DNA of 64,000 bases from positions 1-64,000 of IMG/VR virus record IMGVR_UViG_3300021127_000004, one strand, 5' to 3'. Position 1 is the first letter of the stretch; every line of letters starts with the position of its first letter. Shown one piece after another: positions 1-6,977 of this stretch. Position numbers and translations under genes: made by a program. This DNA is from a virus. The notes beneath the pieces were generated by a model, which worked only from the letters and a program-made list of their open reading frames with translations, had not been told where the DNA came from and did no database searches.

Positions 1-240
1 CGATACAGAATGTTTGGGACAATGCTACGATACAGAATGTTTGGGACAATGCTACGATACAGAATGTTTGGGGCAATGCTACGATACAGAATGTTTGGGA
101 CAATGCTACGATACAGAATGTTTGGGACAATGCTACGATACAGAATGTTTGGGACAATGCTACGATACATAATGTTTGGGACAATGCTACGATACAGAAT
201 GTTTGGGGCAATGCTACGATACAGAATGTTTGGGACAATG
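1..240. repeat. 27-bp tandem repeat, about 8.9 copies
   Basis: Units begin with CGATACAGAATGTTTGGG and repeat every 27 bp at 1, 28, 55, 82, 109, 136, 163, 190 and 217; the last is cut after 24 bp. Copies are near identical: the third and eighth have GGGG in place of GGGA, and the seventh has CATAAT in place of CAGAAT. Because 27 is a multiple of three, all three + frames stay open, so the long ORF across it (10-285, repeating MFGTMLRYR) is not by itself evidence of a gene. The array may continue to the left of the window. Candidate roles are an iteron-like replication or partition site, or a recombination-prone minisatellite. Confidence 0.97.
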
Positions 241-332
241 GATTGTATAAAGATTATAGAGGCATTAAGCCCAAACTATATTTAAAGAAAAATGCTTTCG
301 AAATAGTATTGATTGATTAAACAAACAACTTT

Positions 333-557
333 ATGACACTACAACAAAAAGAAACACGATTGAATCAGGAATTGGCAAATGAACCCGCAGCGATAATAAA
401 CGCCCGTTTCCTCTATCTTACAGACACGAATCGAAGAAACTATTGTTCCCCCACTTTATTATCTAAAAGGGTAAGTAGTGGAAAGGTAGGGAGTTTAATT
501 AAGGTTTTAGATAGGGGGTATTTTAACCAACTTACAGAGGGATATTTTGACAATTAA
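333..557 (+). CDS. small hypothetical protein, 74 aa
   Basis: First gene after the tandem repeat and first of the left + strand operon, 22 nt before the sliding clamp gene. The product is hydrophilic with no membrane segment or motif I recognise. No TAnnTTTG promoter was found between the repeat and this gene, so the operon may start in or beyond the repeat. Confidence 0.6.
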   Translation: MTLQQKETRLNQELANEPAAIINARFLYLTDTNRRNYCSPTLLSKRVSSGKVGSLIKVLDRGYFNQLTEGYFDN

Positions 558-579
558 TCACACTAAAAAATAAATACAA

Positions 580-1680
580 ATGAAAAGTAATGAAATTTTA
601 AAGGCTATCGGATTGCCTAAAAGCAAGTACAATAATGCACATTGCAGTAAGTTAGCAAGTGTTTACTCCCTCTTAAAAGAAGTTAAAGGGGATATTATTA
701 GTGCTGAAATAGTAGGCAGCGAAGAACTATTTTTTGGTAGAGATACTGAAAATAGTTACGATTGGAAACGAGGCAAAGAAATAAAGGTAAATAATGAAGG
801 TCAAAGCATTAAGGCTGAAAAAATAAAAGTAGTTACTTCTTATGGTGGGGTTTATTCGTTTGCTATCCCAATTGAAAATGCTTTTTATTATTCAGTTTTA
901 GACTTGTTGGGGATTTCTTACAAAGATACTAAGGTAGAAATAACAGAATTTAAGATGGGTGTGATTTTAGTTCCCGAAATTTTGGATGACATTAAAAGGG
1001 CAGCAAAGTTCGTAAGCAAGAATGACTTAAAACCACAATTAGGATGTGTTTGTTTGGATTTTAGCGGCGAATGTGTGCAAGTGGTCGCCACCGATGCACA
1101 TAGGCTTTATTTGAGCCGCAAAAGGGGATATGAAAGGAACGATAAAACCCCGTTCAAAATACTAATTAGTGCTGAATCAGTAAAAGAACTATGCAGCGTA
1201 AAGGTTGACTACGAATCCCCTATTACTATCAAAGTAGTGGACAAAGAAACGGCTTATTTCAATGATATTAAAGTAAGCCTTTACGATGGATACCAAAAGT
1301 TCCCAGACTACAAAGCAGTAATCCCCACTTACGATACATCTATGGTATTTGATAGAAAGGCTATGATAAGCAATGTCAAAAAAGTAATGCCTTACTCTAA
1401 TAAGTCCACAATGCAAGTAAACTTTCATTTGAACGGTAAAATAGAAATGATGGCAGAAGATAGGGATTTCGAGTTTGGCACTACTGCATCTTTCCCCTAT
1501 GTATCAAAAGACTTTCAAGATACTGATATAGCCTTTAATGGTAAGTTCTTAGTTGAAACGTTGGGGGTATTCAAAAGCAGCGAAGTATCTATGTTACACA
1601 ATGGTATCCCAACTAAGCCCGCTATTTTTACTGATGGCAGCGAACGAGTGTTAGTTTGCCCCTTAATGATAAAGGACTAA
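580..1680 (+). CDS. dnaN: DNA polymerase III beta subunit-like sliding clamp
   Basis: 366 aa, the normal length for a bacterial beta clamp. The second and third domains are clear: VVATDAHRLYLSR near residues 167-180, KFPDYKAVIP near 245, IAFNGKFLVETL near 323, and a C-terminal PAIFTDGSERVLVCPLMI that matches the PxxP/M-R-L clamp terminus in position and pattern. The first domain (about 1-115) is divergent. The clamp is a ring that tethers the replicative polymerase and its partners to DNA. No polymerase or clamp loader gene is in this window, so the clamp may serve a phage polymerase encoded elsewhere or recruit host factors. The gene contains several of the GCAGCGAA repeats. It leads a chain of small unknown genes on the same strand. 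Confidence 0.93.
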   Translation: MKSNEILKAIGLPKSKYNNAHCSKLASVYSLLKEVKGDIISAEIVGSEELFFGRDTENSYDWKRGKEIKVNNEGQSIKAEKIKVVTSYGGVYSFAIPIENAFYYSVLDLLGISYKDTKVEITEFKMGVILVPEILDDIKRAAKFVSKNDLKPQLGCVCLDFSGECVQVVATDAHRLYLSRKRGYERNDKTPFKILISAESVKELCSVKVDYESPITIKVVDKETAYFNDIKVSLYDGYQKFPDYKAVIPTYDTSMVFDRKAMISNVKKVMPYSNKSTMQVNFHLNGKIEMMAEDRDFEFGTTASFPYVSKDFQDTDIAFNGKFLVETLGVFKSSEVSMLHNGIPTKPAIFTDGSERVLVCPLMIKD

Positions 1681-1708
1681 TTTTTTAAACAATTAAAATA
1701 AATAAGTT

Positions 1709-1966
1709 ATGAGTACAGAAAACAAAAGCTGGTACAAGAAAGAAACTAGCGCAGGTCAATTTTTAATCATAAATGAAAGTAACGGGGATAATGTGGCAGT
1801 TGTTTATGATAACAACAACAATTCAGCATCTTTAATAGAATCAGCCCCAAATATGTATAAAGCCCTTAATGAAGTGCTTAAATTTATGACTGTTGACACT
1901 CCCCAATCAGTAGAAGCACAAAAGAAGGTAATAGCCGCTATTCGTAAGGCAGAAGGGCTAGAATAA
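1709..1966 (+). CDS. small phage protein with SAPxxYxAL motif, 85 aa
   Basis: Follows the clamp gene by 28 nt. Residues 45-56 read IESAPNMYKAL, a pattern seen in many small phage proteins (LIxSAPxLyxAL) whose function is not established. The N-terminal half looks like beta strands, the C-terminal half is helical and charged. A GCAGCGAA copy begins directly after the stop codon. Confidence 0.7.
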   Translation: MSTENKSWYKKETSAGQFLIINESNGDNVAVVYDNNNNSASLIESAPNMYKALNEVLKFMTVDTPQSVEAQKKVIAAIRKAEGLE

Positions 1967-2014
1967 GCAGCGAATCAAAAGGCTACAAATGTAGCACACC
2001 AGAGTAAAACGATT

Positions 2015-2185
2015 ATGATAAAAAAGATTTTGTCTATTTTCAAAAAGAAAAATTACAACAAAGAAGGGTATGGTAACTTTTTTATGTTAAGGATAGATTT
2101 AGATAAGGATAAGCGAAAATTTGACGCAGCGAATCCTAAGCCCGTTTACAAAATATCTAAAATTATTGACCCAAACAATCAGTAA
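2015..2185 (+). CDS. small basic hypothetical protein, 56 aa
   Basis: ATG at 2015, TAA at 2183. The protein begins MIKKILSIFKKKNYNK and is rich in Lys with no recognised domain. It fills the gap between the 85-aa gene and the next small gene in the same orientation, which supports it as real although it is short. Confidence 0.5.
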   Translation: MIKKILSIFKKKNYNKEGYGNFFMLRIDLDKDKRKFDAANPKPVYKISKIIDPNNQ

Positions 2186-2218
2186 ACATATTTAATCACT
2201 TTTAAACATTTTTAAGCA

Positions 2219-2374
2219 ATGGGAATAGGATATATTAAAGGGGATATTGTAATCCTTAGAATAGTGGGAAAGATTACAGAAGTAACTTTCTCACATTATA
2301 GCGGGAAGAGAGGCAAAGGGAACTTTTTCTTTGATTTTTTAGGAAACAAATATAATCTCAACCAAATAGCGTAA
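2219..2374 (+). CDS. small hypothetical protein, 51 aa
   Basis: ATG at 2219, TAA at 2372, ending four bases before the next start. It begins MGIGYIKGDIVILRIVGK, likely a small beta-rich fold. Retained because it tiles the operon without gaps. No function can be given. Confidence 0.5.
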   Translation: MGIGYIKGDIVILRIVGKITEVTFSHYSGKRGKGNFFFDFLGNKYNLNQIA

Positions 2375-2377
2375 CCA

Positions 2378-2608
2378 ATGGCAATATTATCAGTAGCAGA
2401 GTACACAAAGAATAAGAATATACGGTTATCACTTCCCTTTAAAATGGATAAAGAAGGGGGTAAATACTATCACAAGGGGGGATGGATAGACAAGCAGCGT
2501 TTAGACGAAATTTACCCAATAGATTTGCCTTTTGCAGAGAATAGGCGTAAGGGAGAAAACCCCGAAGTAAGCAAACGTTTTATTCATAATCAAAAAAGTT
2601 ATATGTAA
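2378..2608 (+). CDS. small hypothetical protein, 76 aa
   Basis: Begins MAILSVAEYTKNKNIRLSLP; the middle is rich in Gly, Tyr and Lys (KYYHKGGWIDKQ near residues 30-41). The stop codon overlaps the next start (TAATG at 2606-2610), typical of coupled translation. Function unknown. Confidence 0.6.
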   Translation: MAILSVAEYTKNKNIRLSLPFKMDKEGGKYYHKGGWIDKQRLDEIYPIDLPFAENRRKGENPEVSKRFIHNQKSYM

Positions 2609-2760
2609 TGGACAAGTATAAGTTGCAATCAGCGATTAATAAAATTAACGATAATCTTCGGTTGGGGAAATGTAAAAACCCCTTTGCAGCAAAGAACAAA
2701 AAGAAGCAATTACAAAGGGAACTAAGGGCAATATTGCAACAAGAATTTGAAGCTAAATAA
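2608..2760 (+). CDS. small basic helical protein, 50 aa
   Basis: Starts in the TAATG overlap with the preceding gene and ends with TAA at 2758. The sequence, MDKYKLQSAINKINDNLRLG and onward, is Lys/Arg/Gln-rich and predicted helical. No family recognised. Confidence 0.55.
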   Translation: MDKYKLQSAINKINDNLRLGKCKNPFAAKNKKKQLQRELRAILQQEFEAK

Positions 2761-2767
2761 ATAAATT

Positions 2768-2971
2768 ATGTACTCAATAGAAGTTCAAGAAGAACAAACA
2801 AGAAAGACTTTAATAACCTATGAAGGAACAATAACCCCACAAATAGGGGATATATACGCAGGGTCTATTTTAGGGAAAGGCTTCTCTCAAATAGTAGTAG
2901 GTAGGTTACTAATCCCCGCTTGCCCAAAAAACATTGTAGTATTTGTTAAAGATGCGTATATAAATGAGTAA
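2768..2971 (+). CDS. small hypothetical protein, 67 aa
   Basis: Begins MYSIEVQEEQTRKTLITYEG. Probably beta-rich, no membrane segment. It overlaps the next gene by 8 nt, in line with the tight packing of this operon. Confidence 0.6.
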   Translation: MYSIEVQEEQTRKTLITYEGTITPQIGDIYAGSILGKGFSQIVVGRLLIPACPKNIVVFVKDAYINE

Positions 2972-3152
2972 GCAAGAAAGCCCCTTTATAAGATGTTTTA
3001 GGCTGTATTTCATAGTAGAACGGGAACAAAACAAAGTAAGAAAAGCCCTACTGAAAAGTAAAGACAATAGTGTTGTTATCCCCCTTACTAACCGTTACGA
3101 TATTTTGCAGCGAAGAAAAGATAGACTTAACCGTATTAAACTTAAATTATGA
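2964..3152 (+). CDS. small basic hypothetical protein, 62 aa
   Basis: Starts inside the end of the preceding gene and overlaps the next by 4 nt (ATGA). Very rich in Lys and Arg (YDILQRRKDRLNRIKLKL at the C terminus), so nucleic acid binding is possible but not shown. Confidence 0.55.
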   Translation: MSKQESPFIRCFRLYFIVEREQNKVRKALLKSKDNSVVIPLTNRYDILQRRKDRLNRIKLKL

Positions 3153-3463
3153 CAATAAGTGACAAGGCATTAGCGTGGTGGGCGGCGTTAAGCCCAGAAG
3201 AAATAGAAGATTTATATACCATCAGTACTATTGGGGAAACTTTGCCAACCATAGACCCAGAAATATTCATTGAAGGTGTCGAAAATGGGATTTTAAAAGG
3301 TTACGATGCCCCCCTTGCAAAAAGAAACTACCAAGTAGCGGAATATCTATGGCAAGAACTATTAGGAGTAGTTATGATTAATGAAAGTGGCAGAACCCTA
3401 AGCAGCGAAGAAATAAAGTCTTGTAGGGATGCACTAGAAAAACAGCGACCCATTAAGCAGTAA
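3149..3463 (+). CDS. hypothetical protein, 104 aa, last gene of left + operon
   Basis: Begins MTISDKALAWWAALSPEEIE and is acidic and helical. No motif identifies a function. It overlaps the preceding gene by 4 nt and is followed at once by a strong bidirectional terminator hairpin, which marks the end of the left + operon. Confidence 0.65.
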   Translation: MTISDKALAWWAALSPEEIEDLYTISTIGETLPTIDPEIFIEGVENGILKGYDAPLAKRNYQVAEYLWQELLGVVMINESGRTLSSEEIKSCRDALEKQRPIKQ

Positions 3464-3466
3464 AAC

Positions 3467-3497
3467 AAAAGCCCTTACGATTTGTAGGGGCTTTTTT
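3467..3497. terminator. bidirectional intrinsic terminator
   Basis: AAAAGCCCTTAC pairs with GTAGGGGCTTTT (12 bp, one G-U pair) around a 5-nt loop. The outer A and T runs give a U-tract on both strands. It lies between the convergent genes ending at 3463 (+) and 3475 (-), and its stem overlaps the end of the minus gene. Confidence 0.9.
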
Positions 3498-3687
3498 GTT
3501 GGGTTAGAATATCCCTTTGCCATTGGATAGAAACATTATAGTGAATATAACGGGCTTCTAGTTCGTCCTTTGCCTTTTTCACTTCTTCTAGGTTATGTCT
3601 CCCCGTGATAGGTACTAGAAAAACTTGCATTAAATTACCTTTCGTTTCATAGGGGATATTATTGCTTGTGTGCTTAATTACTGCCAT
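3475..3687 (-). CDS. small hypothetical protein, 70 aa
   Basis: Last gene of the 7645-3475 minus operon. The middle reads VFLVPITGRHNLEEVKKA. Its 3' end forms part of the terminator stem. Its start overlaps the stop of a possible 26-codon gene upstream (TAATG). Function unknown. Confidence 0.6.
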   Translation of the reverse strand: MAVIKHTSNNIPYETKGNLMQVFLVPITGRHNLEEVKKAKDELEARYIHYNVSIQWQRDILTQQKSPYKS

Positions 3688-3767
3688 TAAATTTCGTTTT
3701 CGGTGTGAACATTATCCCAATCATCATCTTGCCAAATTAGAAGGGGAGTAAGTGGTGTTTCTTGCAT
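3687..3767 (-). CDS. possible tiny acidic protein, 26 aa
   Basis: ATG at 3767 lies inside the 3' end of the DnaA-like gene in another frame; TAA at 3689-3687 overlaps the next start. The peptide is acidic at its end (QDDDWDNVHTENEI). The double overlap suggests translational coupling, but nothing else supports it. Confidence 0.35.
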   Translation of the reverse strand: MQETPLTPLLIWQDDDWDNVHTENEI

Positions 3768-4281
3768 CTTGATTATTGTTTAGTGGCGTTATTGTAATTG
3801 GTTGTCCGAAAATCCCCGTAGGACGATATTTATTCAGTTCTTGTCTTAGGGTGATGTTCTTGTTTTTTAGTTCGTTGTTATCCCTTTGTAGGCGTTTGTT
3901 TACTCCTTTTAATTGGGCGTAATCCCTTACTAAGTCGTTGTACTCTTGTTCTAGTTGTTCGTATTTTTTTGGGTCTTGAACATTTAGTTCCAAGTGGGCT
4001 TTCAATAGTTCTATATCATTAAAAACAACTGCATCGCTTACCGATAATTGGTCTATTACGGTATCCCTACCGTGAATTATCGTCGTGTGGTCTCGTCCAC
4101 CGATAGCATCGCCCAAACTCATTAAAGAAAACCTATAATAAACCCTTCCAATATAGCAATAATACTGCCTTATCTTTACTAAGTCCCTAAACCTTCTTTT
4201 GCTTTTTATGCTGACATAATTGGCATTAAACAATATACATATTTTCTCTAGTAGTTGTTCAGGGGTTGTAATCAATGTCAT
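3724..4281 (-). CDS. DnaA domain IV-like DNA-binding protein with coiled coil
   Basis: 185 aa. Residues about 28-80 match the C-terminal DNA-binding domain of the initiator DnaA: SKRRFRDLVKIRQYYCYI, then SLGDAIGGRDHTTIIHG at 55-71, which contains the DnaA signature GGRDHTT. The AAA+ ATPase and other DnaA domains are absent. Residues about 100-155 are a charged coiled coil, then a short Asn/Gln-rich tail. In DnaA this domain binds the 9-bp DnaA box. A free domain IV could bind phage origin sequences or compete with host DnaA; which of these is inference. It lies in a group of small regulatory and metabolic genes of probable early expression. Confidence 0.85.
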   Translation of the reverse strand: MTLITTPEQLLEKICILFNANYVSIKSKRRFRDLVKIRQYYCYIGRVYYRFSLMSLGDAIGGRDHTTIIHGRDTVIDQLSVSDAVVFNDIELLKAHLELNVQDPKKYEQLEQEYNDLVRDYAQLKGVNKRLQRDNNELKNKNITLRQELNKYRPTGIFGQPITITPLNNNQDARNTTYSPSNLAR

Positions 4282-4300
4282 AACATTAAAATTTATCTTA

Positions 4301-4651
4301 CTAAAATAACGATTGTTGTTGAAATTCCCCTACCTTATCTAAAACTTCTTTAGTGGGGAGTGATTGCGTTGCATTCTCAAAATTAGTCTGTAATGCACTA
4401 TCCTTTGGAGTAGAAACCAAAAGATATTGTGCGTAGGTACATTCGTTGTTAAACCTATCGTGGGCGGTCTTGGGTACTGTTGAAATATCCCAACCCCCAC
4501 GCCTTAATAACAAGATGCTTTGCCCTATCCTAGTATGCCCGTAAAGTTGTATTGCTTGCCAACTTGTAATTGTTTTGTACTTCATTAAGTGGGCTACTAC
4601 CTTCCCGTGCTTAGTTACCTTAGCCGATTGTGTCGGATTTTTCTTTTCCAT
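4301..4651 (-). CDS. phage winged-helix DNA-binding protein
   Basis: 116 aa. Residues about 14-60 (HGKVVAHLMKYKTITSWQAI, then LYGHTRIGQSILLLRRGGWDI) match the pattern of a common prophage winged-helix domain: a helix, the ITSWQAIxLYG recognition helix region, then LRRxGWDI for the wing. The C-terminal half is polar and unrecognised. It probably regulates transcription or acts in replication; the family is often next to replication genes. It overlaps the next upstream gene by 32 nt. Confidence 0.7.
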   Translation of the reverse strand: MEKKNPTQSAKVTKHGKVVAHLMKYKTITSWQAIQLYGHTRIGQSILLLRRGGWDISTVPKTAHDRFNNECTYAQYLLVSTPKDSALQTNFENATQSLPTKEVLDKVGEFQQQSLF

Positions 4652-4814
4652 TTTCTTTTATTTTAGTATCAACAAATAGTTTTACCATATCCCAATGTTC
4701 TAGGTCAATGAAACATTTTTCATCAAAAGGGGAGTTAAAGTCGTTAGTAAATATAATGTTCCCGAACCCCACTTCAACAGAATTATGTTTATCGTATTTA
4801 AAAACTTCACTCAT
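4620..4814 (-). CDS. small hypothetical protein, 64 aa
   Basis: Begins MSEVFKYDKHNSVEVGFGNI and is acidic. It overlaps both neighbours (4 nt upstream, 32 nt downstream), as expected in this compact operon. No domain recognised. Confidence 0.55.
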   Translation of the reverse strand: MSEVFKYDKHNSVEVGFGNIIFTNDFNSPFDEKCFIDLEHWDMVKLFVDTKIKENGKEKSDTIG

Positions 4815-5023
4815 AAAATTTGTTTTTCTAGTCTCATGTAATAACCAATGTTACCACTACTAAAGTACTCTTTTTGCCCTTTTTTATGCCCCGTTTCATA
4901 TTGATAGACGTGCATTTTCTTATTCATTTTTTTGCCATCGGGGGCTATGTCACTATCCCCCACATATATTATTTTTTGCCTATCAAAAATAAATGAATCA
5001 GGGGGCTTAAATTCTTCTATCAT
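4811..5023 (-). CDS. small hypothetical protein, 70 aa
   Basis: Begins MIEEFKPPDSFIFDRQKIIY; Lys-rich with no recognised motif. Its ATG overlaps the TGA of a 26-codon upstream gene and its end overlaps the next ATG, so translation is probably coupled. Confidence 0.6.
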   Translation of the reverse strand: MIEEFKPPDSFIFDRQKIIYVGDSDIAPDGKKMNKKMHVYQYETGHKKGQKEYFSSGNIGYYMRLEKQIL

Positions 5024-5100
5024 AATTCTACTTGTTTAGTCCTATAAGGGTTCTTTTTATTGCCCCCGTATTTGTGACCGATAGGGAAGGTGTGTTTCAT
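5020..5100 (-). CDS. tiny basic protein, 26 aa
   Basis: ATG at 5100; the TGA at 5022-5020 overlaps the next ATG (ATGA). The peptide MKHTFPIGHKYGGNKKNPYR and six more residues is strongly basic. It fits the gap exactly, which is the main support. Confidence 0.45.
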   Translation of the reverse strand: MKHTFPIGHKYGGNKKNPYRTKQVEL

Positions 5101-5156
5101 AATTTCTTATATTTAATGGGTTTATAACTCCATATCATTTGGCATCTGTACCGCCG

Positions 5157-5654
5157 TCACGAATAAAGGACTTCTTCTAAGTAATCCCACATTACTTGAA
5201 GATAACCTTTGGTATAAAGCATTTCTTTAAAGTGAGCGTGTTCCTTTTGATATTTAGTAAACATACTACTACCCGTCATTCTGCTGTATTGACAATTAGC
5301 AATCCTATCGCATAGCTTTACAAATAGTGCATTAGGGGTTTCTTTAATGTCTTTATAAATCCAATCGGGCATTCTTTCAGCCCTATTTCTTCCCCTTGTT
5401 AAATTAGTGCAAACCCTTACTATTTCAGCCGTTTCATAAGATGTATTTTCAAGTACATCGTTATAACTTTGTCTAGTATCTTCAATAAGGTCGTGACACC
5501 AACACCCATTAATAACACTTTCTTGATTATCATTTGAAACTAAATGTATAAATTTTTCCCCATTCCTTACAACCATTCTTAGGTGAAACTCATAAGGTAA
5601 ATACTTGTCGTAAAAGTGATTTGTTTCAGCGTGTGCTTTAATTGCGTAATCCAT
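5157..5654 (-). CDS. HD-domain hydrolase of the MESH1/SpoT type (possible ppGpp hydrolase)
   Basis: 165 aa, the length of a stand-alone small alarmone hydrolase. Metal-binding and catalytic positions are visible in family order: His24 (YEFH), His54-Asp55 with Glu58-Asp59-Thr60 (HDLIEDT), and Asp116 with Asn120 in KLCDRIANC. This order matches the SpoT/MESH1 hydrolase domain, which removes the 3' pyrophosphate from (p)ppGpp. The synthetase, TGS and ACT domains of long RelA/SpoT proteins are absent. A phage enzyme of this kind could clear an alarmone signal made on infection, or act on other nucleotides. Substrate is inferred from the motif pattern only. Neighbours are small unknown genes. Confidence 0.8.
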   Translation of the reverse strand: MDYAIKAHAETNHFYDKYLPYEFHLRMVVRNGEKFIHLVSNDNQESVINGCWCHDLIEDTRQSYNDVLENTSYETAEIVRVCTNLTRGRNRAERMPDWIYKDIKETPNALFVKLCDRIANCQYSRMTGSSMFTKYQKEHAHFKEMLYTKGYLQVMWDYLEEVLYS

Positions 5655-5665
5655 AATTTTATTTT

Positions 5666-5758
5666 TTAAAAGTTAATAATATCATCGTCTATGTGTTTAG
5701 CCGTCACATAGCATTTAATTGTATATGCTATCATTGTGGCAATCGTTAGTAGTAGCAT
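5666..5758 (-). CDS. tiny membrane protein, 30 aa
   Basis: ATG at 5758, TAA at 5668-5666. One hydrophobic segment (MLLLTIATMIAYTIKCYV) is followed by a short acidic tail. It fills the gap between two genes. Role unknown. Confidence 0.45.
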   Translation of the reverse strand: MLLLTIATMIAYTIKCYVTAKHIDDDIINF

Positions 5759-5769
5759 GGGTAGGGGGT

Positions 5770-5955
5770 TTAACGGTTAAGTAATAATTTATCTAGTTCA
5801 TCACTTGTTATCTGTCCTGTATGTTCATAGCCTTTTGATAAGCCATATCTAAGAACTTTTAATACTTCCTCTTTAGTCATTCGCTTACCGTTATGCTCAA
5901 ATACTTTATAGCTTTTATTTATATTAGCTAAACAACCTTTTATGTCTTCATTCAT
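5770..5955 (-). CDS. small hypothetical protein, 61 aa
   Basis: Begins MNEDIKGCLANINKSYKVFE and continues as a helical, charged small protein (MTKEEVLKVLRYGLSKGYEH in the middle). No recognised family. Confidence 0.55.
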   Translation of the reverse strand: MNEDIKGCLANINKSYKVFEHNGKRMTKEEVLKVLRYGLSKGYEHTGQITSDELDKLLLNR

Positions 5956-5979
5956 TTTTATTTATTGTTTAATTGTGAA

Positions 5980-6279
5980 TTAAAATTTAACACCTCCGCT
6001 TTGTATAAAATTTTCGTAAGATTGACTAGCTGATTTATTTATTTCTTCTTGTGCTTCACTAGCAGAATTATAACTATCATCTAATACTAATCCGCCTATT
6101 AGCCTAATAAAATACTTATCACCTACTTTTAGTATAGTATAAGTTTTAGGGTCACAATAGCTAGGTAAATGCGACAAATCTATTTTTTGCTCAACAATAG
6201 GACTTACTATATTTACTTGCTCTTTTTGTCTACAACCAATTGCAACTGATGCAAAAATTATAAAGTATGCTTTTTTCAT
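5980..6279 (-). CDS. small lipoprotein, 99 aa
   Basis: The N terminus MKKAYFIIFASVAIGC is a lipoprotein signal peptide with Cys16 as the probable lipidated residue. The mature part is polar (about 84 residues) and unrecognised. It should be anchored in the inner or outer membrane facing the periplasm or the surface. Phage-encoded lipoproteins expressed away from the lysis genes often block superinfection; that role is inference. Its start overlaps the end of the upstream 226-aa gene by 1 nt. Confidence 0.75.
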   Translation of the reverse strand: MKKAYFIIFASVAIGCRQKEQVNIVSPIVEQKIDLSHLPSYCDPKTYTILKVGDKYFIRLIGGLVLDDSYNSASEAQEEINKSASQSYENFIQSGGVKF

Positions 6280-6959
6280 TATTTCTCATTTAATTGTTTA
6301 TGTAATACCGCCGCCACTTCCCGTAACTTACTCCATTCTTGTTTAACCTGTTCCAATCTTTCGTTTTCATCAACTCCAGAGAACATAGGGCAACCCTTAC
6401 GGATATTTCTTTCGTGGCTGCAAGCATCTTCTAATAGGTCACGAAGGGAGTAAATAGGGTCACATTTGCTAAATATATTTTCAGTCAATTTTTCAGCCAT
6501 TCTAGTACGCTTGTCTATTTCGCTTTCTTCCTTTACTTCTATCCAAGTGCCGTTTGCAAAGTTTGATACTACCCGGTCAACAGGAATTATTGGAGGTAAA
6601 TGAATGCCAGCTATTACATACCCTTCACTTTGTTTTTTTAATTCCCAAACAGAAACACCATTTCTATATACAAACCTAACCCCCGCCCAATTTCTTTCAT
6701 CTTCCTTTTCATACAGCATACCTTGTTCTTCCGCTAGGCGTTCGATGTCCGACAATTTGAAGATGTAAAAAAAAATATTAACATAGTCCTTTGCCTCAGC
6801 TAATATGTACCCTCTTTTGTGTAACCCAAAAGAGACTAATTCATTTTCATCACATCTTAATTTTTTAATAGGGAAGGGAGACGTTGAACTACAACTAAAG
6901 CCTTCGGGTATTTTTGGCAGTTTTGTACCAGCGATTATGAAATCTACTTTCTTTTTCAT
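6279..6959 (-). CDS. hypothetical protein, 226 aa
   Basis: Largest unknown of this minus operon. Two similar short stretches occur, IIAGTKLPKIP near residues 8-18 and VIAGIHLPPIIP near 115-126, suggesting an internal duplication. Cys-containing segments (CDPIYSLRDLLEDAC and GCP) lie in the C-terminal third, followed by a helical end. No catalytic motif identified. Confidence 0.65.
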   Translation of the reverse strand: MKKKVDFIIAGTKLPKIPEGFSCSSTSPFPIKKLRCDENELVSFGLHKRGYILAEAKDYVNIFFYIFKLSDIERLAEEQGMLYEKEDERNWAGVRFVYRNGVSVWELKKQSEGYVIAGIHLPPIIPVDRVVSNFANGTWIEVKEESEIDKRTRMAEKLTENIFSKCDPIYSLRDLLEDACSHERNIRKGCPMFSGVDENERLEQVKQEWSKLREVAAVLHKQLNEK

Positions 6960-6977
6960 TTTTGTGTAGTTTAATTG

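Noticed and set aside
1-240. CRISPR array at the left edge
   Set aside because: The 27-bp units follow each other directly with no unique spacers, so this is a tandem repeat.
10-285. Repeat-encoded 91-aa protein (MFGTMLRYR units)
   Set aside because: All three + frames of the repeat are open because its length is a multiple of three, and the variant bases are all non-synonymous in this frame; there is no evidence for translation.
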